Below, piece by piece: positions 22,491 through 34,066 of a stretch of DNA of 64,000 nucleotides. The notes under the pieces were generated by a model that saw only the letters and a program-made list of their open reading frames with translations, had not been told where the DNA came from and searched no databases. The position numbers and the translations under genes are program-made. This DNA comes from Alisma plantago-aquatica (Eukaryota > Streptophyta > Magnoliopsida > Alismatales > Alismataceae), in contig OY856410.1 of the NCBI GenBank assembly GCA_963693085.1, forward strand, positions 560,407,906-560,471,905. Reading direction: 5' to 3'. Every line of letters starts with the position of its first letter. Position 1 is the first letter of the stretch.

Positions 22491-23677
22491 AGGTTGGGCA
22501 AAATCAGTCAATTGCAATTTCAATCAATCCGATACTCCAATCAATGCATCCAACACCTTGAACCATACGATATTGAGCCATCGACTGATTGAGTGTTTAA
22601 TTGAACTACTAAACTCCTTTAGTAATCAATCTAAACATTGCTTTGTGGACAAAACTCCTCTTCCAGGTTAAATCCTATGTGTGTGACCCTGCAGGTCCAT
22701 TTCACGTTGGTAGTGAAAATCCATAACACTTATGACTTCACAAGCAAAGAGCGGTGCCTAGTCACACATCAGTGCTACCCAAGTGAAAGTAGAAAGTTGG
22801 AGAACAACTTTCATCCTACAATCCGTGAATGGTGTTACAACGAGTGTATAATTCCTTTGTCACTGATATCCCGAATGAACTCGAGGCATGGAACAGTCAT
22901 CCTGTCAACGCTCATTTACTTCCTTGATCTCAGAGTAGACTGGAAGAGATATGTATGACATCAGTATCACATACTGATTCAGACATGCGTGCACGCCTTT
23001 CTCAATCCTACTCATCAAGTGGCCATGGATATCATACTCCCTCAGGAGGGACAAATCCCATATCTATCACTCACCCCTCAAAAGCCCCATGTGTCAAAGC
23101 CACCCAATCATCACCTTTATAACAACCCATGTTTCAGGACTGCGTTTGATGATGTCAAAGTGTGCCCAACGACATGTGTTGAGTGCAGTGATTTCAGGTC
23201 TAAGAATCACACTCACCACCATCACTGTGAGTATTGACTGTGACTACCATCTCATGGTTCCATGTGTCAAACTCACGGTGGGTCTGTCCGGTACACTTGT
23301 TCTCTAACAAGTACCTATGTGTTTGGTTTGATATCTCTATATCATGACTAATGAGATTCTGTCATCAACTAACACCACAATCTAGTCTTGTGTGTCATTG
23401 TTGTCTATCTACGTTCCACAATGACATCCGATTAGGGACATAACAAGAATGTACAAACTCTTAGCATCCGTATGATCTCATCGTTCAGGTCATGAACCTG
23501 AAGGCATACGTCATTGAGTACTGTCATTCTCTAGACATTCAATCTGTTCTATCACTATCTCATATGACTGAACCAGAATGAATTGGAAGCTCGCCTTTGA
23601 TGTTTATCAAATCAATCTTAATGTATCCCACCAATCATCACATGATTGGCTCTCAGGGCATACATACCAACAACATC

Positions 23678-25061
23678 ATTGCTTCCAACATAATTGGGAA
23701 CTTCTCTGGTTAAAATTACACAACCAAACTTTTGAAAGATCTGAGAATGTAGATAAATATCCCTTGAAAGCTAGATTTTATTTTGCAACAAACCATCATA
23801 AATTACATATATGTACAATATGTAGTTCTTTGATAATGAAAATCTAAAAATATAAAATAACCATAAATGTAATCATATATTTCCAATGAATTCATATGTA
23901 TTACTCATGACATAAAACAAATTGATAAAAATGAAAATAAAAGTGATGTTTACATACATATATGACCTTTGAAAAACACTTACTATTTGCTTACGTTATC
24001 AAAATAAGTTTTGATTCTGTTCAATTTCTAAAACTAAACAGTTTCAAACAACAAAAAGTTTTTGCATTTGTAGGTACTTGCTTTCCAATTAAAGCTGTAC
24101 AAACTTACAATGATTGAATATCAAACGGTTATAAGACCATAACTTCATGAGAAAAAATGCAATTGAAAAAAGTGTATGGTACTCACAGTTGCTCAAAATA
24201 TACAGTTCTAACTAAATGGTTTTAGTTGTATAAACGGTTGTGAAAATAAAAAATATATATCCTTGACGAATATATTTATTAATCAGAACATGTGAAAAAA
24301 CACGCACCCTTAGAATTACATTAATACATAATACAATCTTGTAATAAAATCTTCATAATTTTAGTATACAATTTTGATTAAAAAATTAAAGGAAGTAGGT
24401 ATACTTATATTGCAAAAATATTATCCTTGACGAATATATTTTATAATAGGAACATGTGAAAAACCACTCACCCTCAGAATTACACTAATACATAATATCG
24501 TCTTGTAACAAAATCTTCATAATTTTAATATACAATTTTGATTAAAAAATTAAAGGAAGTAGGTATACTTATATTGCTAAAAACTATTATCATGATTGTC
24601 AAAAAATATATTCCATATGTGTATATACCTAATTGGTATTTTAGTTATTCCAAATGGGAGTATTTGTTTGTAGTTTTTGGCTTCAATATTCTAATGAATG
24701 GTCTTAAAATCATATGATATGTTAATGGGATATAACCAATATCTAAAATTTACACATGGTAGTCAAATAAAATTTAAAATGAGATACCATGCAATATATA
24801 TGACTTAATTAATGAAATACTTATAACTTATCGATAGTGCTTTGTTATTAAATTAACTTGATAAAATGAAGGACCTAAGACTTGTTGGCTTTGCCTTTGT
24901 GGATAAACTACATGTCACTTGCAATTCACATGATGTGTGATACTTAAGAAAAACTAACACTTATGGTGATTAAAAGGAGTTATTTCGTATACGCTAACAT
25001 TTTAACTACATAAGAAATTTATTTATATTCATTAAAATTATATATTGAAATCATGTTAACA
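23678..25061. other. AT-rich intergenic stretch
   Basis: No gene that I can support. Contains the tandem duplication at about 24249-24580. Confidence 0.55.
24249..24580. repeat. 164-bp tandem duplication
   Basis: Two direct copies share CCTTGACGAATATAT (24261 and 24425) through TTGATTAAAAAATTAAAGG and AGTAGGTATACTTATATTGC, with scattered substitutions. No coding content. Confidence 0.88.
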
Positions 25062-25075
25062 AAATAATATATACT

Positions 25076-25249
25076 ACCCGACCGGTTGTAGCGCGGATGG
25101 TTCAGAACGGCTTGGCCCCCCCGGGGGTCCCGAGTTCGATACCTCCCGTTGCACAACCGTATTTACCAACCTCTTGGGTCATCCGGGCTCTGGCACCTGT
25201 TTGGAGAGGGAGGGGGGGGGCTTCGGCCCCTGCAGATAAAAAAAAATAG
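25076..25249 (+). mobile_element. tRNA-derived SINE
   Basis: About 170 bp, GC-rich in AT-rich surroundings. It has an A-box-like TAGCGCGGATGGTTC near 25089 and a B-box-like GAGTTCGATACC near 25130, at tRNA-like spacing, and ends in a short A run (25238-25246). Flanking TATATACT at 25068-25075 and 25250-25257 is a target duplication that extends further with one mismatch. These are Pol III SINE features. The opposite-strand open stretch across it is not a gene. Confidence 0.8.
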
Positions 25250-25257
25250 TATATACT

Positions 25258-26280
25258 GCAAGGACCTATATCATCAATTTGTGTTGTCTTGTTTTTGTGT
25301 ACACATGTATTTTTGGAACATATGTATGTACTATCCTTGATATCATTCGGAAACAAATTATATAATTCTATTATATGATATTGGTTAATTATGTGCTTTT
25401 TTTATAAGATGTTCTTTGTAACAATGCATATATATTATTTAAAATTCCAATCGATGTGTATCAAATCAATAGTAATATCAACTTCCTAAGCCAAAAGTCA
25501 ATGCTTGTTAATGCTGTAAAATCAAATTATAACATGCGTTCTTTTTTTAACCCAAAAATCTATCTTTCGATGATCTTCTTTAATTATTTTATCATCTTAG
25601 CTACATGATTTATTAAGTTAAGATCGACCAGTAGAATGTATAAGTAAGTTATATGAATTGTTGACCACGACAATGATGACTTCGTGCATTTAAATATTGG
25701 TGCTAATCCAGAAGCTCTGCATGACTTAGACTATCCTTAGTTCATCGTCTTGATTATGGATTTTCTTAAGGCTGTTGGGATCCGGACATTTCAATTCCCT
25801 ATAGCTTATATATAAAATGGTTTTTCAATTAGTAGGCTAATAGATACATCAATGTTTTATCTACTCTTTTATTTATCAGTTAAGAAATATTTCAAATTAC
25901 GCCATCTTTATCGAGATCTGAAATGAAAATGTTGCATGGTAACCCGTCTTCTAACTTGCCAATATTATTCCACCTCATAACCCAGTTTTGCTTAAAGCAT
26001 ATACTCTTCGTGTATGTAACTAACCACTCTTTTCTAAGAAATATTATGGCCTAGTACCTACCTCACTTTGATATTCTTTCTTATCACGCGTAATTGATTA
26101 ACTAAATGGTATACAATACTATATATTGTTTAAAATGTAATGAAATACATTACTCGTTGAACAAATAGTAAAAACCAAGTTTCAAGAATAAGCGTAGCCA
26201 GATTCAAATGAAGTGGATTTTAGTATATTTCTAGTAAAGAAATGGTATTGTAAGTATACTAAATTTCATTATATATAGAG
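25258..26280. other. AT-rich intergenic stretch
   Basis: I see no supported feature here. A TCTCTATATATAATG-like sequence on the minus strand near 26267-26281 resembles some Helitron 5' ends but the next base does not fit the A/T target rule. Confidence 0.5.
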
Positions 26281-27600
26281 ACAGACAGGCCCAGTGCATC
26301 GCTGTATCCTGGTGGTCAGTTGACAATATAGGGGGATTGATATAGCTATAGAGAAGGGATAGATATATAGCTATACATATTGAGTTGTAGCCTATAGGCA
26401 ATCTACGTGTCAGATATAAATGGCACGAAGAAAAATGAATGCATCAAGAACAGAAAGGAACAGCCATTAAACTGACGAGCAAAAATATCAAAACGTTCTC
26501 ATCTATTAGGCAACACCTACCATGACTCACTATGTAGTTCCTAGGGATCGACGTTCTCATCGTGCTTGATGCCGCTGACCTTGGAGGAGAGCCAGACGTG
26601 ATCCTCGACGGAGTCCTAGCAACGGAAGATCATGTCATTGCGGTTGACGAGGGTAACATAGGATGGAGGACACATATAGCTACACGGCCGAGTCCTAGCC
26701 TGCAAACAACGTATGCCGGATATAAGTGGCAAAAGAAGATTGAATATCTGAAATACATAATGGAGCAATCATCAAAATTAAGAGCTAAAATATAAAAAGA
26801 TTTCCATCCATCAGGCCGTATTTACCCCCTAGGAATATTTGTTGTTCCTTATTAAAGAAGGTGTAGGCTGTACTTTGTGTTGGATTAATCATTAAGCCAT
26901 CTGTTGAGTGAATACAATTTGCACCTTACAATCGGTGGGTAGTGAGACACAAATCTGAACTCACATTTAGCAGGACTGACGATGCAACACGAGACAGATG
27001 GTGTGAAAGGCTGACTGTAGTATGGAGCGACGCTGCTGGTTGCTTGCCAGGCCTATGGAACTAAAGTATAAAAGAACGTTTTGTACTATCGTAAACAATT
27101 GAAAGAAAAATATGGATATATACATAACCAAGCAACAAATATGGTGAACGATCACATAATGATAGAAAAGCACAACCGGGATGGACATACGAGTAAGCAC
27201 AACTCACAATCTCATCCCGGCATATCATGAAGCAGTGGTACCTACGGTACCCTCTTCAGGGCACGACGTTGGGGCGCCGATAGCAGTTCTGTGAGTAAGA
27301 CAAAACTCAAAGCAAAAGGAAACCGGTTAGAAGGATGAACATCTAGACTTGTAACGAGGCAGCTAGCCCGCTTTAGGCGACGAAGCCGACATATCATCAA
27401 GTAGCAGTACGTGCTTCGGGGAACGACATTGGGGTACCAAAAGCCGTTTTTCGAGACTACACAAACTCAAATAATAAACAGACCAGTTAGCAGATAGATT
27501 ATATGGACTTGTAATCAGGCGGCAGGCCTGCTTCAGGGGAGACGCTGCAACATTAATAAGAAGTTCTTGGAGTCTTAGAGAGCCGGCCGATGGATTTTGG
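26281..27600. repeat. Unassigned region with degenerate internal duplications
   Basis: 27220-27380 and about 27383-27550 are old direct copies: both contain GACATTGGGG/GACGTTGGGG, then GGACTTGTAA/AGACTTGTAA and AGGCGGCAGGCC-like ends. About 26365-26530 and 26680-26820 form a second degraded pair sharing GATATAAATGGCA/GATATAAGTGGCA. The region is less AT-rich than its flanks and could be a decayed host locus or element; no product is recognised. The plus frame at 26562-26795 and the minus frame at 27363-27857 have no known motif. Confidence 0.5.
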
Positions 27601-27719
27601 GTTGCCAAAGTGGAGTCGGTGAGCCGAAAAAAGGACGTGGGGTTGCCAAAACGGATTAAAAAGGCACGTGATAAACACGAGAGGACGGAAACGAGTGTGG
27701 CTCTTAGTATGGTAATAGT

Positions 27720-27721
<2 letters not shown>

Positions 27722-27799
<78 letters not shown>
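27722..27799. repeat. Compound AT then GA microsatellite
   Basis: About 50 bases of alternating AT (27722-27771) run into about 28 bases of GA (27772-27799), which abut the inverted-repeat end of the MITE-like element at 27800. Confidence 0.95.
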
Positions 27800-27802
<3 letters not shown>

Positions 27803-27916
27803 TGTTGGAATACACTTGAGTATATTGGAGACTGAATACACTCAAATCATTTTTCATCGTGCAACATCTATCTGTAAAATATAAATCATTGATTTTTTAG
27901 ATGTCTTATGAACATA

Positions 27917-28643
27917 TGTTGGATTTTGTGGAGGAAACATGCGTGGCGGAAGTAAAAAATAAGATATATTTCTACGCAACCCGTAACAGGATCTCACCGA
28001 CAACAACATATTCAGAAAGAGTGTTCGCCGGATATACCTTGTCGCGGAACAAGTCCGACGACGTCTTGCTGCACAATGGTGTGTAACGCTCCTAGCTTAC
28101 ACGGATGATACTTCTCTCCCATCCTCTGAACGTGTCACGGGAAGATCCGACGGTGCTCCTTTTATGCGGTGATGTATACCGCTCGTAGCGTGTATGGACA
28201 GTCGTTGACGTCCTCTGAACGTAGGCGTCTCAGCATCTACGTCTCTACTAAGTCCACACAGAGGGATTGGAATTCTACGTCACACTTCCTAAGCCGGCAG
28301 GAAGGAGTAGCATATGTGCGATGGCGTGCTAACGTTGCGATGCTCTATTTTCTCTCCTGAGGACGATGACGGCTAGGGTGTACGTCCGTCAGCGTAAACT
28401 GAAAAGCCTCTCTCAATATCTAGTAAAGACATCTGCCGTCAAACCCCTTTAAATAGGAGATGAAAGGAAGCAGAGTTTCATAAACCCTTCGAAAAATAGA
28501 AAGACATCGTTAATTAAAATACTCGTGGATCAATTAGAATATTCTAGAATGAATTAATTAACTAATTAATCATATTAATCAATTAATTAATATCCGACTC
28601 CATACAATTGCTCTGGATGGCTCTATGGACATACACACCAACA
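27917..28643 (-). repeat. 727-bp 3' LTR unit of copia C
   Basis: Aligns end to end with 52136-52862, which is also 727 bp. Starts TGTTGGTGTGTATG and ends TCCAACA in element orientation. A weak TATA-like CTATTTAAA (minus) lies at 28448-28456 and at the matching place 52665-52673. A purine run sits just outside at about 28644-28660. Confidence 0.8.
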
Positions 28644-29804
28644 TAATCCCTCTTACACTTAGAGAAGTCACTCCAATTAATTGGCTCAAATATTTTAACA
28701 TTCCAATATTATTCTAATGAATTACATAAACATTTAGTAATCAATGTGATTCAAAACAATTCCAATCAAATCCACAATTATACTCCTATTCTAACACATC
28801 CTATGCGTATGACCCGGTAGGCTCCAAATTATGTTGGCGGTGATATCCATAATCATATTATGATTTCACAAGCAATGATTGGTATCTAGTAAGAATTCAT
28901 TGCTACCCAAGTAATTGGAGAAGTTAGAGAACAACTTAACTTATTATTCATGACTGGTGCTACAGTGATTGTACAGTTCCTTTGTCACTAATATCTGGAT
29001 TGAACTCAAGTCATGGAACCATCATCCTCTTCAACATTCAATCCATGTTCCATGAACTAGAGTAGAGTGTCTAAGATATATGTAAACTCAATATCACATA
29101 TTGATTCACACCAGCATGGGGCCATGCATTTCTCAGTCTCTCTTATCAAGTGGTCGGAATATCAACCTCCCGTAGGAAGGACAAATTCCATCTACATCAC
29201 TCACAATCATTCTCATGTGTTACAATGCACCCAAACACCATCTTGATGGTAATTCGTATTCAGGACCACAGTGGATGATGTCAAAGTACACCGAACGACA
29301 TGTGATAACTGTAGTGACTTCAGGTCTAAGAACTACAATCACCACCATCACTATGAGATGTGACTCTAACTACCAATCATGGTATCCATGTGTCACTCTC
29401 AAGGTGATACACTGTCTTCTAACAAGTATCTATGTATTTGGTTTGATATCTCTATATCATGGCTAATGAGATTCTTCCATCAACCAACATACATTCTAAT
29501 CTTATGTGTTATTGATATCTATGGATATTTCCACCATAACAACTGATTAGGGACAAAATAAGAATACATACTCTTAGCATACATATGATCTAACTGTTCA
29601 GGTCATCAACCCAAAGACATGTGTCATTGAGTATATTATTCTATAGACATCTATAAGTTTTGTGGTCAACTCATAATATAAAATACAAACATATAGATTG
29701 GAAACTTGCCTTTATTTATACGATCAATATAGTATTACAAATAGTTTACATAGTATCCCATTACAATCATCAAATGATAGTCTCTATGGGCATACATACC
29801 AACA
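28644..29804 (-). repeat. Extra LTR-like segment of copia C absent from the 5' LTR
   Basis: 1161 bp between the 727-bp unit and the PPT. In element orientation it starts TGTTGGTATGTATGCCC, like the A and B LTR starts, and is homologous to the U3 half of the B LTR (22680-23672): both contain TTAGGGACA-AATAAGAAT-type and GCTACCCAAGT landmarks. Together with 27917-28643 it makes a B-like LTR of 1888 bp, but the right-hand LTR lacks it. Short open stretches here are not genes. Confidence 0.75.
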
Positions 29805-29816
29805 GACTCCCACTTG
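29805..29816 (-). other. Polypurine tract of copia C
   Basis: The minus strand reads CAAGTGGGAGTC directly before TGTTGGTATG, the same as in B. Confidence 0.82.
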
Positions 29817-29842
29817 TACTTATACCCAATCACTCATGAATT

Positions 29843-30578
29843 TCAATCTAAGTGATCAAACATGTCTGTCATGTTTCTTATGTGAAAGTGATTTTGTGAG
29901 CGGGTCAGCCACATTGCTTTCTGTAGGTACTCTACAAATCTTCCCATCTCCTCGCTGTATGATCTCTCATATGAGATGGAACCGCAGTAGAATATGTTTG
30001 GAACACTGGTGCGATATTGGTTCTTTTTCCTGTGCAATTGCTCCATTGTTGTCACAAAACAACTCAATTGCATCACTAGCACTTGGAACCACTCCAAGTT
30101 TAGAAATGAACTTCTTGATCCATACAACTCCCTTTGCAGCAATAGATGTGGTAATATATTCGACCTCTGTTGTAGAATCCGCAACCATCTCTTGCTTGAA
30201 ACTCTTCCAGCTCATAGATCTATTGTTCAGGAAAAACACAAATCCAGATTGCGATCTATAGTCACCTTTGTTAGTTTGGAAGCTAGCATCGGTGTATTCC
30301 TTTACTACAAGCTCTTCCTCACTACCGTATACCAAGAATTGATCCTTAGTCCTTCTCAAGTACTTTTGGATGTTCTTTACGACTGTCCAATGACATTCAC
30401 CTAGATCTGACTGATACCAGCGCATCATGCTCAAAGCATACGACGCATCAGGATGAGTGCATAACATCGTGTACATAATAGATACAATTACTGATGCATA
30501 TGGAATCTTACTCATGCACACCCGTTCATCACATGAACTAGGACATTGGGCTTTAGTGATCGTAACCCCATGGGACAT
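29843..30578 (-). pseudogene. Copia C RNase H
   Basis: A 203-residue minus-strand frame (30578-29967) shows IVSIMYTMLCTHPDASYALS, then YTDASFQTNKGDYRSQSG, MSWKSFKQEMVADSTTEVEY and a FCDNNGAIAQEKEP tail. These are the ordered copia RNase H motifs, with acidic residues at YTDA and STTEVEY. The last part continues in another frame to about 29843, so a frameshift lies near the C terminus. It degrades the RNA of RNA:DNA hybrids. The domain is otherwise well preserved and sits directly before the PPT. Confidence 0.88.
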
Positions 30579-30654
30579 GGGAAGTTACCTCTCTTATAAG
30601 CCTCCATGCTAAACCTCTTTAGCACCTTGTCAATATATGTGCTCTGGATTAGGT

Positions 30655-31310
30655 CTAAAAGCCTTCAGATCTATCTCTATAGATCTTGATTCCTAGTATA
30701 TAGGATGCTTCGCCTAAATCCTTCACAGAGAAGGTCTTCCCCAACCAAGCTTTTACTTTCTGAAGAGTAGGGATGTCATTTCCCATCAATAGTATGTCAT
30801 CCACATAGAATATGAGAAATACGACTGTGCTCCCACTAACCTTTTTGTAAACACAAGGTTCATCTTCATTTTGACTAAAGTCAAACTTTTTGACTACTTC
30901 ATCAAAACATATATTCCAGCTCCAAGAGCTTGCTTCAATCCATATATTAACCCTTGTAGCTGACATACTTTGTTAGATTCCTTTGGATTGATAAAACCCT
31001 CAGGTTGTGTCATGTACACATCCTTGAGTAAATTTCCATTAAGGAATGATGTTTTAATATCCATATGCCAAATCTCATAGTCATAATAAGCTGCAATGAC
31101 AAGCTTGATCCTGATGGATTTAACCATGGAAACTGGTGAGAAGGTCTCATCATAATCAACACCTTGACTTTGATGGAATTCTTTCGCAACCAATATACCT
31201 TTATAGGTTTGAACATTTCCATCCATGTCAATCTTCTTCTTGAAGACCCACTTACACCCTATGAGGTTTACCCCTTTGGGTGGATCCACCAAGGTCCATA
31301 CCTTGTTGGT
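30655..31310 (-). pseudogene. Copia C reverse transcriptase
   Basis: Two minus-strand frames cover it: 31292-30894 with GCKWVFKKKIDMDG, VDYDETFSPVSMVKSIR and IWHMDIKTSFLNGN, then 30966-30655 with FSQNEDEPCVYKK and the catalytic box YVDDILLMGND. A frameshift lies at about 30900-30960, between YGLKQA and the FDEVVKKF segment. Unlike element A, the YVDD box is intact. It ends with DLGEASYILGIKIYRDRS, joining the RNase H domain. Confidence 0.9.
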
Positions 31311-31589
31311 TTACATGGATTCCATCTCAAATCTCATCGCTTGGAGCCATTTCTCAGATTCTGGTCCCTTAGTAGCTTCTAGATAGGAAGTTGTCTCATC
31401 TGCTATGCCCAATTCGTCACTATCTTGAGTCATGAGAAATCCAAACCTCTCAGGCTCAAGTCGTGTCCTACTAGACCTACAAGGTTCCTATGTACATTTG
31501 GAACTTGAAATTGCACAATAGTTTGTGAGTCTTCATGTTCCTTATGTACCTCCTCATGTTCTCTAATTTCTTGTTGATCTCGAACTTCT
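31311..31589 (-). pseudogene. Copia C integrase-RT linker, decayed
   Basis: The low-complexity, acidic linker between integrase and RT: a minus-strand reading gives an AIRFEMES-like segment near 31330 and acidic runs such as EVHKEHEDSQ around 31520. Stops are frequent. Confidence 0.55.
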
Positions 31590-32324
31590 TCAAGCTCTAC
31601 ATTCCTCCCACTTTTCCTTTGGATATAAATTCCTTTTTAAGAAATACAACAGTGCTATCAAAAAACACTTTGTTGTTAGTTGGTGTGTAGAAGTAATATC
31701 CTCGAGATTCCTTAGGGTATCCAACAAAATAACATTTGTCAGATTTGGGTCCAAGCTTTTTAGGAAATTATTTCCTAACATAATCTTCACATCCCCAAAT
31801 CCTTAACATAGACAAATTCAGACGATTCCCATTCCATATCTCATATGGTGTCGTTTGAACCAATTTGGAAGGTACACGATTAAGTGCAAATGTTGTAGTT
31901 TCAAAAGAATATCCCCAGAATGATATTGGAAGTTCAATTGAACTCATCATTGATCGTACCATATCTAATAATATACGATTCCTTCTTTCTGACACACCAT
32001 TATGCTGTGGTGTACCAGGTGGAGTTCATAATACAACACCACAGTCTCTCAGAGGGTCCTCAAACTCTTGGCTTAAGTATTTGCTACCTCAATCTGACCA
32101 GAGTGCTTTAATACTCTTACCAAGTTGCTTCTCTATTTCATTCATGAATGTCTTGAACATTTCAAGAGTTTCTAACTTGTGTTTCATAAGATATACATAG
32201 CCATAACTACTGAGGTCATCTGTGAAGGTAATGAAGTATTGATAACCTCCTCTAGCATTTGATCTAAAAGGTCCACATACATCATTATGTATGAGACCTA
32301 GCAGATCACTGGCTCTCTCACTAT
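31590..32324 (-). pseudogene. Copia C integrase core, interrupted by the Athila-like element
   Basis: Minus-strand frames 32324-32089, 31995-31768 and 31790-31590 carry DLLGLIHNDVCGPF, YFITFTDDLSSYGYVYLM, ALWSD, NGVSERRNR and FWGYSFETTTFALNRVPS. They supply D, D and E of the DDE catalytic triad (HND, WSD, SER). Further on VVFLKKEFISKGK marks the C-terminal tail. The zinc-binding N terminus is 16.8 kb away at 49148-49330 because the Athila-like element inserted between them; codons on the two sides join in frame at the GTCCA duplication. Stops separate the frames. Confidence 0.88.
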
Positions 32325-32459
32325 GTCCATGATAACACTCTATTTTACATACTTTTTGTATATACTTCACACCACTTTTGGTATATCTTTTGTTGGCTTT
32401 TCACAAAATTTTTCTACCTTTTTGAATAAAGCCTCACTTACATGGTTTCATGTACATTC

Positions 32460-32920
32460 ACAACCCAGGTCGTAGACCAGGACCGTGATTGCAGTCCACT
32501 TATATCTCAATAGCGATCGTGGTTTCAGAGCTCTCTAGAGATGAAGATCATCAGGAGTCAAAGACGGATCACAACTAGTTTATAGACTACAGTCATTGCT
32601 CAACCTCGACTTCGATAATGGTCGCGGTCGGAACTAGGGTCCCCAGTCAGATCAGGGGCTACGGTGAGAACACGGACCGTGATCAACACAGACCGCAACC
32701 AGTTTGGAGACTGCGGTCGCTGATGAATCCTTTCAAACCGTGACCGAATGGGAAGAGCTCAACCTCGACCATCCGGAAGCAATGCACAAGCGGACCTGGA
32801 TCGCGACTGTCACCAGACCGCAACTAAGCTCAACCACGATGAAAGATTAATAAAGAGCAGACCACGACCGCGGTCTCACACCTCACCCAACCAGGACCGC
32901 GACTGCGATCTAGGCTTAAG
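32460..32920 (+). promoter_or_regulatory. Array of GACCGCGGTC-like motifs in the Athila-like U3
   Basis: Repeated half and full palindromes such as GGTCGCGGTCGG, GACCGCAAC, CCACGACCGCGGTC and GGACCGCGACTGCG, ending just before the TATA box at 32936. Many copies look eroded by C-to-T or G-to-A changes. The matching array is at 47560-48010 in the other LTR. Confidence 0.65.
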
Positions 32921-32935
32921 TCGGTGGAATGTGCC

Positions 32936-32944
32936 TATAAATAG
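32936..32944 (+). promoter_or_regulatory. TATA box of the Athila-like 5' LTR
   Basis: TATAAATAG, conserved at 48030-48038 in the 3' LTR, about 600 bases from the LTR start and directly after the palindrome array. Confidence 0.75.
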
Positions 32945-34048
32945 CACACCCACCCATCTTGTCAAATCATCAGATCATAGATCAGATCCCGAGGACCACG
33001 AAGTGTTGCTGCATTCCAGATTCATCCCAGACCATCCCATCTACCAGTCTTGGATCTCTAAAGGTGGAAGCTAAGGAGAGAGAAGACTAAAGACTCCTTC
33101 TTTGAGAGAAGAAGATCGTCCACGCCATCCATGTGTTAGATCCAGATCTGAAGAAGTACTGTGTTGTATCATGTCTCTTCTCTCTAGATCTATCATTCCA
33201 TCTTGATGTACTTTCCTCCTCTCTTTGTGGGACTTCATGTATCCATCTTTCTGTAATGCCATTATTTTGTTAGCAAGCATGAGCGGCTAAACATCTTAAC
33301 TCGGGTTGGGAGTAGCCACTAAGGCTCTCCCAACATGTATATGGTCTCTTTCTATTGAATATACATATTCTTATCAAGATTATCTCCATGCACCTATTTT
33401 AATGATTCACTTGTATGCTTAGCTACCATCTTGTGATGTTTGATTGTTGATATCTCGAAAGAGTAATATCACTTTTATCATGTGTCATGGAGTATTATGA
33501 ATGCACGAGAGTGTTGTAATGCTAAGGCTTTAAAGCCATATGTTATATTGCGAAGTTTATGTGTGGTCATCTCGAGAGAGAGACTACCCTTAGACTTAGA
33601 TCTATCCTCATCTTGAGAAAGAATGGAATAGATGGTTTTGGTGGTTGCTTGTAATCTTGGTAAGAGTATGCAAGAGAGAGATGATGTTGCATGTTGGTGA
33701 GATGCTTTAGTAGGTGAATCTCAACCTGGGTTTCCTCCCATATACCTGTTTCTTCTCATTTCTTTTGCTTTCTTTTGTTCTTCTTATTCTTGTTTTTCCT
33801 GACCTACATTAGTTTGCGTGCTATCGTTCCTTAGGGAACGCCTTTTTAAATACCCTCTTTGGCTGGAGTATATGAGTGCTAGATTCCATGCACTTAACAC
33901 TGTCAACCTTATCCCTGTGTTCGACCCCGATCGCTACATCGGACTCCGTTTATCATTGCGGGGGCCTGAGAGTCAGGTTATCTCTTTAAAAGTCCGACTA
34001 CTTTGAATCCACTCCTTTTGGATGTGCGATTTAGGCTGGTCAACTTTT

Positions 34049-34066
34049 TGACACCGTTACCGAAGA
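34049..34066 (+). other. Primer binding site of the Athila-like element (tRNA-Asp type, mutated)
   Basis: TGACACCGTTACCGAAGA a few bases after the LTR. Athila elements use a tRNA-Asp site; this copy differs from the usual sequence only by G-to-A changes. Confidence 0.75.

Larger units (their letters stand above)
11072..23672 (-). mobile_element. Copia element B, complete, minus strand, non-autonomous
   Basis: Full element with target duplication ACATC at 11067-11071 and 23673-23677, LTRs opening TGTTGG and closing CCAACA in element orientation, PBS, gag and PPT. Both LTRs are exactly 2248 bp once the nested solo LTR and its duplicated CTGCA are removed from the left copy. The internal region is only 4642 bp. 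The gag is nearly open but pol is reduced to unreadable islands. In the first 450 bases the LTRs differ at about 14 positions by eye, so the insertion is fairly young while pol is far more decayed. This suggests it was already pol-defective when it moved. Confidence 0.93.
21425..23672 (-). repeat. 5' LTR of copia B
   Basis: 2248 bp, TG at 23672 and CA at 21425 in element orientation. Nearly the same as the left LTR after excluding the nested insertion. Confidence 0.93.
32330..34042 (+). repeat. 5' LTR of the Athila-like element
   Basis: Starts TGATAACACTC and ends GGCTGGTCA. Matches 47425-49142 throughout. 32460-32915 is rich in GACCGCGGTC-like motifs and is followed by a TATA box. Confidence 0.93.

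Noticed and set aside
26262..26285. Helitron 5' end on the minus strand
   Set aside because: TCTCTATATATAATG looks similar, but the flanking base is not T on the plus strand and no 3' end pairs with it.
27363..27857. 164-codon minus-strand open frame with SLSLSL and YIYIYI runs
   Set aside because: The runs are the GA and AT microsatellite translated. The remainder has no motif and overlaps degenerate duplications.
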